A stretch of 64,000 nt of DNA, from the NCBI GenBank assembly GCA_944354125.1, contig CALVPT010000003.1, positions 1 to 64,000 of the forward strand, written 5' to 3'. A program made the position numbers and the translations under genes. This stretch comes from an uncultured Clostridia bacterium (GTDB lineage Bacteria; Bacillota; Clostridia; Christensenellales; Borkfalkiaceae). Shown in pieces: positions 48,938-58,943 of this stretch. The number at the start of each line of letters is the position of its first letter. Position 1 is the first letter of the stretch. The notes below the pieces were generated by a model that was not told where the DNA came from, did not search any database, and was given only the letters and a program-made list of their open reading frames with translations.

Positions 48938-48951
48938 TACCAACAAAACGG
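48938..48951 (+). promoter_or_regulatory. ECF-type promoter element, sigma side
   Basis: TACCAACAAAACGG at 48938-48951, 34 bp before the sigma ATG, followed by GATTGTTTATAT. The match to the divergent element suggests that the sigma factor drives both directions. Confidence 0.6.
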
Positions 48952-48985
48952 ACGCGCAGATTGTTTATATTATGGAAGAGAAAAT

Positions 48986-49508
48986 ATGAAAGGGGATAAG
49001 CTTGAAAAAAAGGTCGCCGCATTCAAGGAGGGTGACAGGAGTGCTTTCGATTACATATACGAGCACACCAACAGGAGCGTATATTTCGCCGTGCTTTACA
49101 TCGTACGCGACAGAATGACTGCCGAGGATATCCTGCACGACGCCTTCGTCAGGGCGATGACCTGCATAGGGCAGTATTCCGTCGGCACGAATTTCACGGC
49201 GTGGCTGGTCAGCATAGGCAAGTCGCTGGCGCTCAACCACGTAAAGCGGCGCTCGCGCGAGGTATCCTGTGATTTCGATGCCGATGCGTATAAATACGGC
49301 TCAACCCGTACCGAGCTCCCCTTTATCTTCGACGTGGCGGCAAAGGTACTCGCCGAGGACGAGTATGAAATTTTAATGCTCTGCCAGGTCGCAGGTTATA
49401 AGCGCAGGGAAGTGGCGGATATGCTGAAAATACCTATAGGCACGGTGACGTGGAAGAATAACGAGGCGCTTAAAAAACTTAAAGCGCACCTTGAAAAGGA
49501 GGACGGCC

Positions 49509-49519
<11 letters not shown>
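48986..49519 (+). CDS. ECF-type RNA polymerase sigma factor
   Basis: This is a 177-residue protein. Region 2 spans about 10-75 (RSVYFAVLYIVRDRMTAEDI, LHDAFVRAM), and region 4 about 115-165 (AGYKRREVADMLKIPIGTVT, WKNNEALKKLKAHL). The last 11 bp overlap the next gene, a membrane protein that is the likely anti-sigma. It directs RNA polymerase to stress-type promoters. The candidate target motif TACCAACAAA-CGG lies in front of this gene and of the divergent lipoprotein gene. Confidence 0.9.
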
Positions 49520-50687
<1,168 letters not shown>

Positions 50688-50698
50688 TAAAGCTGAAT

Positions 50699-50731
50699 GG
50701 GGGCGCGCGGAAAAATTTTCCGCGCGCCCCC
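50699..50731 (+). terminator. Terminator of the sigma operon
   Basis: GGGGGCGCGCGGAAAA and TTTTCCGCGCGCCCCC form a 16 bp stem 11 bp after the stop codon. Confidence 0.85.
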
Positions 50732-50812
50732 ATAATTTTAACCGATTTACGACGATATTCATATAATAAGGTAAATATACAATTTATATGCGGATAAAAT
50801 GCAAAAAAAGTA

Positions 50813-50841
50813 TTGACAAATGAATAAATGTATGGTAGACT
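50813..50841 (+). promoter_or_regulatory. trp operon promoter
   Basis: TTGACA at 50813-50818 and TAGACT at 50836-50841, spacer 17 bp, directly before the T-box leader. Confidence 0.8.
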
Positions 50842-50859
50842 GATAAAAATTCGATTTGA

Positions 50860-51117
50860 ATATAAACCTGTGATGCAGAAAAAAGACGGGCAGAAATGCT
50901 TACAGCGAGCGCGCGGCGGTGAAAGGCGCGCAGCGTTTTCCGTGGAATATGGACTGCAGAGGGCAATGCGGAAATGCATTGACGGCGGCGCACCGTAAAA
51001 AGCGCAGGGAATGATTGTTCCCGAAAAGAGGGCGGAAGGCATCTTCCGCTGAATCAAGGTGGCACAGCGTCAACAAAGCGCCCTTGTCTTTTTCATTAAA
51101 AAAGACAAGGGCGCGTC
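50860..51117 (+). ncRNA. Trp-specific T-box leader with terminator
   Basis: The leader contains a stem I with the specifier loop GGAATATGGACTGCAGAGGG, in which TGG (50950-50952) is a Trp codon at the usual specifier position. A GGCGGTGAAAGGCGC stretch precedes it. The T-box sequence AATCAAGGTGGCACAGCG (51052-51069) follows. A terminator, with a GCGCCCTTGTCTTTTT arm and its complement around a CATT loop (51079-51113), lies before trpE. Uncharged tRNA-Trp should favour the antiterminator and permit trp transcription. The T-box core reads GGCACAGCG rather than GGNACCGCG, a small deviation. Confidence 0.88.
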
Positions 51118-51135
51118 TGCATTTTTAAGGGGTAT

Positions 51136-52611
51136 ATGACAATGAAGGTCAATCTCAGCGTTGACAACTTAATAAAATTCAGGGAGGAGGGCTACACGGT
51201 CGCACCCGTCTCTGCGGAGATACTCTCGGATATAGCAACGCCCATTGAAAGCCTTAAGGCGCTCAGAGAGCAGGGCGGCGGCTGCTTTCTCTTCGAGAGC
51301 GTCGAGGGCGGCGAAAAGTGGGCAAGGTATTCCTTCCTCGGCTATAAGCCCAAGGCGGAGATATCGCTTAGGGAAGGCGTCATAACATATACCGAGGGCG
51401 ATTCGGTCAGGATATCCCGATGCTCCGACCCGGACGACTTCATACGGGGGATATTAAAGGACTACCGCTCGCCCCGAATTGTCGGCAGCCCTACCTTTAC
51501 GGGCGGTCTGGTCGGATATTTCTCCTACGAATATTTCCGATATGCCGAACGCGCCCCTCACCTTAAAAGCGGCACCGACGGCGACATGCGCCTGTATCTT
51601 TTCGACAAGGTAGTGGCATACGACAACTTCAGGCATAAGATAATAGTCACCTGCAACGTGCCTCTCGACGGCGACGAACAGGGCGCGCTGGACAGGGCGA
51701 CGGCGGAGATAGCCCAGATAATAAAGCTCATAAAAAAGGGCGCAAGGCGGCGCAGGGAACGCGTTAAAATCTCTCCGTTTACGGCAAAGTACACTGAAGA
51801 GGAGTATGCCGAAAGGGTAAAAAGAGCCAAGCGGTACATATACGAGGGCGACATATTCCAGTGCGTACCCGCCAACAGGTGGACGGCAAGCATTGAGGGC
51901 AGCCTTATAAACTGCTATCGCCTTTTAAGGACGACAAACCCGTCGCCGTACATGATTTACCTCGACTTCGGCGATACGGAAATTGCAGGCGCCTCGCCCG
52001 AAACGCTAGTCAAAGTCACAGACGGCAAGGTGCAGACCTTCCCCATAGCGGGGACGAGAAAGAGGGGCGCGACCGAGGAAGAGGACGAGGCGCTCGAAAG
52101 GGAGCTTCTCGCGGACGAAAAGGAGGGCGCGGAGCACGATATGCTCGTCGACCTAGGCAGGAATGACCTCGGCAAGGTGTGCGCGTTCGGCACGGTGGAG
52201 GTGAAGGACTACAGGAAGATATACCGCTATTCGCACGTGATGCACATAACCTCGTCGGTTTCGGGATTGCTTAAGGAGGGCAAGGACGCAGTCGACGCGC
52301 TCAGCGCGACGTTGCCTGCAGGCACGCTGTCGGGCGCACCCAAGCTAAGGGCTACGGAGATAATCTCCGAGCTGGAGGACGGAGAGCCGCGAGGAGTGTA
52401 CGGCGGAGCGGCAGGTTACTTCGACTTTACGGGAAACGCAGACTTCTGCATAGCCATACGCACGGCGGTAAGGCACGGCGGCGAGGTCACCGTCCGCGCT
52501 GGCGGCGGCATAGTCGAGGGCAGCGACCCCCGAAGCGAATTTATGGAGACCGTCAACAAGTCCGCGGCGGTAAGGCTGGCTGCCGAGGGCAGCGCAAAGG
52601 TGGACATATGA
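51136..52611 (+). CDS. trpE: Anthranilate synthase component I
   Basis: This is a 491-residue protein. It converts chorismate, with ammonia from TrpG, to anthranilate. The N-terminal half carries the LFESVEGGEKWARYSFLG region associated with Trp feedback binding. The C-terminal chorismate-binding half has PSPYMIYLDFG, SPETLVKV, AGTRKRG, HDMLVDLGRNDLGKV, LPAGTLSGAPK and GGIVEGSDPRSEF. The length is typical. Two in-frame ATGs (51136 and 51142) follow AAGGGG; the second is better spaced. It overlaps trpG by 4 bp. Expression is controlled by the Trp T-box leader just upstream. Confidence 0.97.
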   Translation: MTMKVNLSVDNLIKFREEGYTVAPVSAEILSDIATPIESLKALREQGGGCFLFESVEGGEKWARYSFLGYKPKAEISLREGVITYTEGDSVRISRCSDPDDFIRGILKDYRSPRIVGSPTFTGGLVGYFSYEYFRYAERAPHLKSGTDGDMRLYLFDKVVAYDNFRHKIIVTCNVPLDGDEQGALDRATAEIAQIIKLIKKGARRRRERVKISPFTAKYTEEEYAERVKRAKRYIYEGDIFQCVPANRWTASIEGSLINCYRLLRTTNPSPYMIYLDFGDTEIAGASPETLVKVTDGKVQTFPIAGTRKRGATEEEDEALERELLADEKEGAEHDMLVDLGRNDLGKVCAFGTVEVKDYRKIYRYSHVMHITSSVSGLLKEGKDAVDALSATLPAGTLSGAPKLRATEIISELEDGEPRGVYGGAAGYFDFTGNADFCIAIRTAVRHGGEVTVRAGGGIVEGSDPRSEFMETVNKSAAVRLAAEGSAKVDI

Positions 52612-53180
52612 ATAAGAGAGTGCTCATAGTCGACAACTACGACAGTTTTTCATACAACTTATATCAGTATTTCGGCATGGCGGCGGACGAGGTCATAGTC
52701 GTAAAGAACGACGAATACGGGGCGGAAGAACTCCTTTCAAAGTTTTCGCCGACGCACATAGTGCTCTCTCCAGGGCCGGGAAGGCCGTCGGAGGCAGGCA
52801 TATGCGAGGAGGCGGCAAAATACTTTGCAGGCAAAGTCCCCCTGCTCGGCGTGTGTCTTGGGCATCAGGCCATAGCCGAGGCCTACGGCGGAGAGATAGT
52901 GCACGCAAAAAAACTTATGCACGGCAAGGCGGACATAATAGAAGTCGACCCATCCTGTCCCATATTCAAGGGGCTTGAAAGGCGGCAGAAAGTGGCGCGC
53001 TATCACTCGCTGGCGGCAGATCGTCTGCCCCCGTCGCTGAGCGTCGCGGCATATGCCTCGGACGGCGAAATAATGGCGATAAAACACAATGACTTCGACA
53101 TATACGGGGTGCAATTTCATCCCGAATCCATTCTGACCGCGTGCGGCAGACAGATAATACACAATTTTTTAGAGCTCTGA
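52608..53180 (+). CDS. trpG: Anthranilate synthase glutaminase component
   Basis: This is a 190-residue class I glutamine amidotransferase. The nucleophile Cys83 lies in GVCLGHQAIAEAYGG, and the His/Glu of the triad lie in VQFHPESILT near the C-terminus. An SPGPGRPSEAG oxyanion segment is present. It supplies ammonia to TrpE. In some bacteria the same subunit also serves PabB, but no pabB is seen here. It is a separate gene, not fused to trpD as in enterics. Its start overlaps trpE by 4 bp (ATGA), and trpD follows after 15 bp with an AAAGGAG site. Confidence 0.96.
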   Translation: MNKRVLIVDNYDSFSYNLYQYFGMAADEVIVVKNDEYGAEELLSKFSPTHIVLSPGPGRPSEAGICEEAAKYFAGKVPLLGVCLGHQAIAEAYGGEIVHAKKLMHGKADIIEVDPSCPIFKGLERRQKVARYHSLAADRLPPSLSVAAYASDGEIMAIKHNDFDIYGVQFHPESILTACGRQIIHNFLEL

Positions 53181-53195
53181 AAGGAGAAACACAAT

Positions 53196-54203
53196 ATGAT
53201 TAAGCAATGTCTTAAAAAGATTACCGAGGAAAATAACCTGACCGCCGAAGAGGCGGGCGAGTCCATGCGCGAAATAATGACGGGCGAGGCCGGCGAAGTG
53301 CTTACGGGCGCATACATAACCGCGCTCGCAATGAAGGGCGAAAGCGTGGAGGAGATAGTCGCATCGGCAAAGGTTATGCGCTCGGTGGCGGTAAGGGTGG
53401 ACCTCGGCGCCGACTGCATCGACATAGTCGGCACGGGCGGCGACGGCTCCAACTCCTTCAACATATCCACCTGCTCGTCCTTCGTGGTTGCGGCAGGCGG
53501 CGTGCCCGTCGCAAAGCACGGCAACGGCAGCGTGTCCTCCAAGTGCGGCTCGGCGGACATACTTGCAAGCCTGGGCGTAAATGCCAAAATATCTCCCGAA
53601 CGCACTGCGGAAATATTCAAAGAATGCGGCTATGCCTTCCTGCACGCACAGGTATATCACCCTGCAATGCGCTTCGTCACCCCCGTAAGAAGGCAGCTGG
53701 GACTGCGCACGATATTCAATCTTTTAGGTCCTCTCGCCAACCCTGCAGGTGCAAAATTTCAGCTCCTCGGCGTGTGCAAGAGGGAACTCGTAACTCCGCT
53801 TGCTACCGTGCTCGGTCAGCTAGGCACAAGGCGCGTCATGGCGGTGTACGGCGGCGACAGGCTGGACGAAATATCGCTGTCTTCGACTAACTATTGCTGT
53901 TCGGTAATCGACGGCAAGGTGGAGGAATTCGAACTCACGGCGGCAGATTTCGGGCTCAAAAAACTGCATAAGTCCGACATAGTAGGGGGTCTGCCCGACG
54001 AAAACGCCGAAATATTCAGGCACGTCTTAAGGGGCGAGGACTCGCCGTATCTCAGCGAAGTGCTGGCAAATTCGGCTACGGCATTTCTCACGGCAGGCAG
54101 GGTAAAGACGCCGAAAGAAGGCGTCGCGCTCGCCAGGGAGACCATTTCAAGCGGCAAGGCGGAGGCGCTGTTTCTTAAGTACAGGGCGGCGACAAATCAA
54201 TGA
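53196..54203 (+). CDS. trpD: Anthranilate phosphoribosyltransferase
   Basis: This is a 335-residue protein. It joins anthranilate to PRPP. The PRPP-binding glycine-rich loop is VGTGGDGSNSFNIST; KHGNGSVSSKCGSADILASL and FLHAQVYHPAMRFVTPVRRQLGLRT hold further substrate-binding residues, written here as the neighbouring motifs KHGN, SSKCG and HPAM. The length is usual for a stand-alone TrpD. It sits 15 bp after trpG and overlaps trpC by 4 bp, in the standard Firmicutes order. Confidence 0.96.
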   Translation: MIKQCLKKITEENNLTAEEAGESMREIMTGEAGEVLTGAYITALAMKGESVEEIVASAKVMRSVAVRVDLGADCIDIVGTGGDGSNSFNISTCSSFVVAAGGVPVAKHGNGSVSSKCGSADILASLGVNAKISPERTAEIFKECGYAFLHAQVYHPAMRFVTPVRRQLGLRTIFNLLGPLANPAGAKFQLLGVCKRELVTPLATVLGQLGTRRVMAVYGGDRLDEISLSSTNYCCSVIDGKVEEFELTAADFGLKKLHKSDIVGGLPDENAEIFRHVLRGEDSPYLSEVLANSATAFLTAGRVKTPKEGVALARETISSGKAEALFLKYRAATNQ

Positions 54204-54991
54204 AGGGCATTTTGAAGGAGCTGTGCAATTCCTCTGCAAGACGCGCCGAAGAAAGGCAGCGCATTGTTCCGCTTGCCGAGGTAAAAAGGGCGGCGGCGGA
54301 AGTTTCGCTTTCTCCGTTTGCCTTTGAAAGGGCGCTTGAAAAGGAGGGGCTGTCGCTCATTTGCGAGGTCAAAAAGGCCAGCCCGTCCAAGGGCATAATA
54401 GACCCTTCGTTCGACTATATGTCCATAGCAAACGACTATGTGACGGGCGGCGCGGACTGCATTTCCTGCCTTACCGAACCGACGGCGTTTCTCGGCTCGG
54501 AGCAGATTTTCAGGGAGATAAGGGCGGCGGTGAATATACCCATGCTGAGGAAAGATTTCACCGTCAGCGCCTATCAGGTATACGAGGCGCGCGCAATGGG
54601 CGCAGACGCCGTGCTTTTAATATGTTCGGCGCTCGACGACGGGCGGCTGAAGGAGTTCTTCGGCATTGCCGAAAGCCTTAAAATGACTGCGCTATTCGAG
54701 TGCAGGAGCGAGGAGGAGATTGCTCGTGCAAGGCAAGTCGGGGCGCGCGTGATAGGCGTAAATAACCGTAACTTAAGCGACTTTTCGGTAGACTTTTCGA
54801 CATCCGAAAGATTGCGCTCGGCGGCAGGCAGGGACATAATCTTCGTCGCGGAGTCGGGCATAAGCTCGCCCGAGGATGCGAAAAAACTCGCCGCGTTCGG
54901 CGCGGACGCCTGCCTCGTCGGCGAATACCTCATGCGTTCCCCCGACAGGGCGCAGGCGGTAAGAAACTTAAAGGAGTGTTCCCGTGGTTAA
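54200..54991 (+). CDS. trpC: Indole-3-glycerol phosphate synthase
   Basis: This is a 263-residue TIM barrel. The catalytic and substrate residues lie in LICEVKKASPSKGII, GADCISCLTEPTAFLGS, MLRKDFTVSAYQVYEARAMG, GVNNRNLSDFSVD and VAESGISSPEDA. It closes the ring of CdRP with loss of CO2 to form indole-glycerol phosphate. It is not fused to TrpF. It overlaps trpD by 4 bp and trpF by 8 bp, so the operon is tightly coupled. Confidence 0.97.
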   Translation: MKGILKELCNSSARRAEERQRIVPLAEVKRAAAEVSLSPFAFERALEKEGLSLICEVKKASPSKGIIDPSFDYMSIANDYVTGGADCISCLTEPTAFLGSEQIFREIRAAVNIPMLRKDFTVSAYQVYEARAMGADAVLLICSALDDGRLKEFFGIAESLKMTALFECRSEEEIARARQVGARVIGVNNRNLSDFSVDFSTSERLRSAAGRDIIFVAESGISSPEDAKKLAAFGADACLVGEYLMRSPDRAQAVRNLKECSRG

Positions 54992-55601
54992 GGTTAAGAT
55001 ATGCGGCGTGACGGACACAGCGTGCGTCGACGCGCTCAACGCCGCACGCCCCGACTATGTGGGCTTTGTCTTAAGCGGCGGCTTCAGGCGCAGCATAGAC
55101 TACGCCGCGGCAAAGAGGATAAGGGCGGCGCTGTCCCCCGACATTCTCACCGTGGGCGTGTTCGTCAACGAGCGCATGGAAAGGATAGCCGAGTTCATAG
55201 ACGGCGGCATAATACAGCTCGTGCAGCTGCACGGCGACGAGGACGAAGAATATATTGCCGCGCTCAAGCAAATGCGTTCCGTGCCTATCATAAAGGCGGT
55301 CGGCGTCAGGGAGGGAGTCCTGCCGAAGTTGCCTGCGGGGTGCGACTATATACTGCTCGACGCATACGCACCCGTATCGCGCGGCGGAACGGGCATAAGG
55401 TGCGAGTGGAAGAGATATCCATCGGACGTACCCATAATACTGGCAGGCGGCATAACGCCCGAAAACGTAGGCGAGGCGATATCGCTCGTCGCGCCGTATG
55501 CCGTAGACTGTTCGGGCGGAGTGGAAACTGACGGAAAGAAGGATAAAAATAAGATAGCAAGTTACGTTGCAAATGCAAGGGAGGCAGACATATATGGCTG
55601 A
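54984..55601 (+). CDS. trpF: Phosphoribosylanthranilate isomerase
   Basis: This is a 205-residue TIM barrel starting at GTG 54984 after AGGAG. The catalytic Cys is in KICGVTD (about 7) and the general acid Asp in [18 protein letters not shown] and [17 protein letters not shown] form the phosphate-binding end, with the typical SSGVE motif here as CSGGVE. It converts phosphoribosylanthranilate to CdRP. Its end overlaps trpB by 8 bp. Confidence 0.96.
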   Translation: MVKVKICGVTDTACVDALNAARPDYVGFVLSGGFRRSIDYAAAKRIRAALSPDILTVGVFVNERMERIAEFIDGGIIQLVQLHGDEDEEYIAALKQMRSVPIIKAVGVREGVLPKLPAGCDYILLDAYAPVSRGGTGIRCEWKRYPSDVPIILAGGITPENVGEAISLVAPYAVDCSGGVETDGKKDKNKIASYVANAREADIYG

Positions 55602-56784
55602 CAGAAAGGGCAGATTCGGAGACTTCGGCGGACAGTACGTCCCCGAAACGCTGATGAGCGCGCTCGAGGAGCTGGAAACGGCATACAAAAAATATTCGCG
55701 CGACGCGCAGTTCAGGGCAGAGCTTAAGGGACTTTTGGAAGACTACGCAGGCAGACCCAGCCGCCTGTACTATGCAAAAAAGCTCTCCGAATACGCAGGA
55801 GGAGCAAAGATATATTTAAAGAGGGAGGATCTCAACCATACGGGTTCGCACAAGATAAATAACGCCCTCGGTCAGGCTCTTCTCGCCAAAAAGATGGGAA
55901 AGTCCAGGCTGATTGCCGAGACGGGCGCAGGTCAGCACGGCGTGGCTACGGCGACGGCTGCGGCGCTCCTCGGGCTGGAGTGCGAGGTGTTCATGGGCGA
56001 AGAGGATACCATACGCCAGGCGCTCAACGTCTACCGCATGAAACTGCTCGGCGCAAAGGTGACGGCGGTAAAGACGGGCACGCGCACCCTTAAGGACGCA
56101 GTCAACGAGTGCATGAGGGAGTGGAGCTGCCGCATTGCAGACACTCACTACTGCCTCGGCTCGGTCATGGGGCCTCACCCTTTCCCGACGATGGTCAGGG
56201 ACTTTCAGGCGATAATCTCCAAGGAGGCGAGGGCGCAGATACTCAGAAAGGAGGGGCGGTTGCCGAGGGCGGTCGTCGCCTGCGTGGGCGGCGGCTCCAA
56301 TGCCATAGGCTCGTTCTATAACTTCATAGGCGACGAGGGCGTGCGGCTCATCGGCTGCGAGGCGGCAGGCAAGGGCGTGGAATCCTTTGAGACGGCGGCG
56401 ACGATTGCGACGGGCAAGCTCGGCGTATTTCACGGCATGAAGTCGCTGTTCTGTCAGAACGAATACGGTCAGATTGCCTCCGTATACTCTATATCGGCAG
56501 GGCTGGACTACCCCGGCATAGGTCCCGAACACGCGCACCTCAATGCCGTCGGCAGGGCGGAATATGTGCCCGTCACCGACGAGCAGGCGGTGGAGGCGTT
56601 CGGACTTCTGTCCAGGACGGAGGGAATAATTCCCGCAATCGAGAGCGCGCACGCCGTATACTATGCCGTAAAGGTCGCGGCGCAATATTCCGCGGAGGAC
56701 AACATAATCGTCTGCCTTTCGGGCAGGGGCGACAAGGACGTCGCCGCGATAGCCAGATACAAGGGGGAAAATATCTATGATTAA
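55594..56784 (+). CDS. trpB: Tryptophan synthase beta subunit
   Basis: This is a 396-residue protein; the ATG at 55594 follows GGGAGG and gives the usual [20 protein letters not shown] start, so an earlier in-frame ATG at 55567 is rejected. The PLP lysine is Lys87 in [31 protein letters not shown] and the [12 protein letters not shown] phosphate loop are intact, as is the C-terminal LSGRGDKD. It condenses indole with serine. It overlaps trpF and trpA by 8 bp each and forms the alpha2-beta2 complex with TrpA. Confidence 0.98.
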   Translation: MADRKGRFGDFGGQYVPETLMSALEELETAYKKYSRDAQFRAELKGLLEDYAGRPSRLYYAKKLSEYAGGAKIYLKREDLNHTGSHKINNALGQALLAKKMGKSRLIAETGAGQHGVATATAAALLGLECEVFMGEEDTIRQALNVYRMKLLGAKVTAVKTGTRTLKDAVNECMREWSCRIADTHYCLGSVMGPHPFPTMVRDFQAIISKEARAQILRKEGRLPRAVVACVGGGSNAIGSFYNFIGDEGVRLIGCEAAGKGVESFETAATIATGKLGVFHGMKSLFCQNEYGQIASVYSISAGLDYPGIGPEHAHLNAVGRAEYVPVTDEQAVEAFGLLSRTEGIIPAIESAHAVYYAVKVAAQYSAEDNIIVCLSGRGDKDVAAIARYKGENIYD

Positions 56785-57550
56785 GATAGACAGCGCGTTC
56801 AGAAGGGACGGCAAGGCGTTCATAACCTTTCTTACGGCGGGCGACCCCTCGCTCGAGGATACCGCCAGGTATATAGGCATAATGCAGGACAACGGCGCCG
56901 ACCTCATAGAAGTGGGCATACCCTTTTCCGACCCCATAGCGGAAGGCCCCGTCATTCAGGCGGCGGATTTGAGGGCGCTTTCGGGCGGTGTCGACACGGA
57001 CAGGATATTTGACATGCTCGAGGGCATAGAAAAGAAGGTGCCGATAGTATTCATGAGCTATCTCAATCCCGTATTCTTCTACGGATACGACCGATTTTTC
57101 GCCCGCTGCAGGAAGGCGGGGGTCTGCGGAATAATAATTCCCGACGCGCCTTTCGAGGAGAGCGGCGAGGTAAAAAGGGCGGCAAAGCCGTACGGGATTA
57201 CTGTTGTCGATATGGTCGCGCCCACCTCGGAGGAGCGCATAAAGAAGGTCTGCGCGCACTCAAAGGGCTTTATCTATCTGGTGTCGTCGCTCGGCGTCAC
57301 TGGAATGAGAAAGAACATAGTCACGGATATTGGCGCCGTCGTGGGCAAAATAAGGCAGACGAGCAGGACGCCCGTCTGCGTCGGGTTCGGCATATCGGGT
57401 CCCGAACAGGCGAGAAATATGTCCTCCTTAAGCGACGGCGCGATCATAGGTTCGGCAATAGTCAGGATAATCGCCGAGCACGGCAGTCGCGCCGACGAGC
57501 CGCTCAGGGCGTTCATATCGGAGGTGTCCGCCGCCGTGCACGGCAAATGA
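56777..57550 (+). CDS. trpA: Tryptophan synthase alpha subunit
   Basis: This is a 257-residue TIM barrel. The catalytic Glu45 lies in [13 protein letters not shown]. The position equal to Asp60 of the enteric enzyme is Glu56 (IAEGPVIQ), a variant that I recall as frequent in Firmicutes. [12 protein letters not shown] and [12 protein letters not shown] bind phosphate. It splits indole-glycerol phosphate and passes indole to TrpB through the tunnel. It is the last gene of the operon, with a terminator about 80 bp after the stop. Confidence 0.97.
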   Translation: MIKIDSAFRRDGKAFITFLTAGDPSLEDTARYIGIMQDNGADLIEVGIPFSDPIAEGPVIQAADLRALSGGVDTDRIFDMLEGIEKKVPIVFMSYLNPVFFYGYDRFFARCRKAGVCGIIIPDAPFEESGEVKRAAKPYGITVVDMVAPTSEERIKKVCAHSKGFIYLVSSLGVTGMRKNIVTDIGAVVGKIRQTSRTPVCVGFGISGPEQARNMSSLSDGAIIGSAIVRIIAEHGSRADEPLRAFISEVSAAVHGK

Positions 57551-57632
57551 CGGACATAAAACGCGCATATGCGCATTGAATTTTGAGCCTCACGGGGTAA
57601 ACGTCGGGCAATTTTGAATATTGGCTTACGGG

Positions 57633-57657
57633 AATGCGGAATTTAATTCCGCATTTT
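57633..57657 (+). terminator. trp operon terminator
   Basis: AATGCGGAAT and ATTCCGCATT arms with a 3 nt loop, followed by TTGCC. Confidence 0.75.
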
Positions 57658-57680
57658 GCCTTAATTGCGTCTCAGACGGT

Positions 57681-57709
57681 TTGCAAACGGCATAATATTG
57701 TGTTAAAAT
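57681..57709 (+). promoter_or_regulatory. Promoter of the SGNH hydrolase operon
   Basis: TTGCAA at 57681-57686 and TAAAAT at 57704-57709, spacer 17 bp. Confidence 0.55.
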
Positions 57710-57800
57710 ATCTGCAAATATCGGGGGCATGTCGGCGCCGATGCCGCTTTACCCCTGAAGAAATCAAATACAACGTCAAGGAGTAATCTTAAGGCAGTAT

Positions 57801-58943
57801 ATGAAATGGGTTACAGTTTGGGGCAACGCCACCTCGGTTGCAGACCACAGGCCTGAAACTTATGCAAAGGATATAACGCTGCGCTATCCCGTAAAGTGCG
57901 CTTTCGGCGGCGAAAAGGTGCGCCTTCACTTTTCCAACTTCTGCGGCACGGAGCCCGTCACTTTAAGTCAGGTCACCGTCGCAACGGCGCTGGGCGACAG
58001 GGAGATAAATCTCCAGGGCGCGCGGCTCGTGACCTTCGGCGGCAGCGAATCTGTCACCATTCTGCCGGGCGAAGAGCTCTTTTCCGACGAGGTCGACTTC
58101 CGCATCAAGCGCGGCGGCGTCATGTCGGTCAGCTTCTACATAAAAGATTTCACCCTGATGCGCTCGGCGGTAGTCATAACGGGACCGCTCTCCAAGGGCT
58201 TTTTCTCGGTGGGAAATCATACCCTTTCGCCCGTATTACCCCTAGACTATACCCGTTCTACGTCGACCTTTTACTTCCTTACGGGCATAGACTTGTTTGC
58301 CCCGGACGAGTGCAACTGCGTCATAACCTACGGCGACAGCATTACCGCCCAGAGTTTCCCCGACTACATGACCGAATTGTGCCTCGGGGACGCCTATAAC
58401 CGCACGGCGGTAATAAGAAGGGCAGCCAGCGGCACGAGGGTTCTCAGGGAATATACCTGCATAACCTACGAAAGCTACGGCCTCAGCGGAGAGCATCGGT
58501 TCAGGAGGGAAATTTCAACCGTCAGCGGCGCGCGCTCGGTGCTCATTCAGCAGGGCATAAACGACATAATACACCCCGTCGGAACGAATGTCAATCCCTT
58601 CCGCCCTATGAGCGACCTGCCCACGGTAGAAGAGCTTACGGCTGGCATTCAGAGATATATCGACACTGCGCGCGAATATAATTTAAAGGTATATCTCGGC
58701 ACGCTCCTGCCCATAAAGGGCTGGCGCACGTATGCGCAGTTCAGGGAGGATATGCGCCAGGCGGTAAACGAATGGATACGCTCGGCAAACGTCGACGGCG
58801 TCATAGATTTCGACAGAGCGTTGCGCTCCGAAAGCGACATCTTCAGCTTTGCGGAGGGCGACGACAGCGGCGACCATCTTCACCCCTCGGACGGCGCTTA
58901 CAGGATAATGGCTGAAGAGGCATTCAGGGGGATGATAAAGTGA
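57801..58943 (+). CDS. SGNH/GDSL-family hydrolase
   Basis: This is a 380-residue protein. The N-terminal about 165 residues are a beta-rich accessory domain. The SGNH esterase domain has the nucleophile Ser in ITYGDSITAQ (about 179), the Asn block in IQQGINDIIHP (about 252) and the catalytic Asp/His in GDHLHPSDGAY (about 358-361). No signal peptide is seen, so it is probably cytosolic. Similar two-domain proteins act as acetyl-xylan or rhamnogalacturonan acetyl esterases; the substrate here is unknown. It overlaps the next gene by 4 bp. Confidence 0.88.
   Translation: MKWVTVWGNATSVADHRPETYAKDITLRYPVKCAFGGEKVRLHFSNFCGTEPVTLSQVTVATALGDREINLQGARLVTFGGSESVTILPGEELFSDEVDFRIKRGGVMSVSFYIKDFTLMRSAVVITGPLSKGFFSVGNHTLSPVLPLDYTRSTSTFYFLTGIDLFAPDECNCVITYGDSITAQSFPDYMTELCLGDAYNRTAVIRRAASGTRVLREYTCITYESYGLSGEHRFRREISTVSGARSVLIQQGINDIIHPVGTNVNPFRPMSDLPTVEELTAGIQRYIDTAREYNLKVYLGTLLPIKGWRTYAQFREDMRQAVNEWIRSANVDGVIDFDRALRSESDIFSFAEGDDSGDHLHPSDGAYRIMAEEAFRGMIK

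Noticed and set aside
55816..56955. 379-codon minus-strand frame opposite trpB
   Set aside because: trpB is intact and strongly conserved; the antisense frame has no ribosome-binding site or domain.
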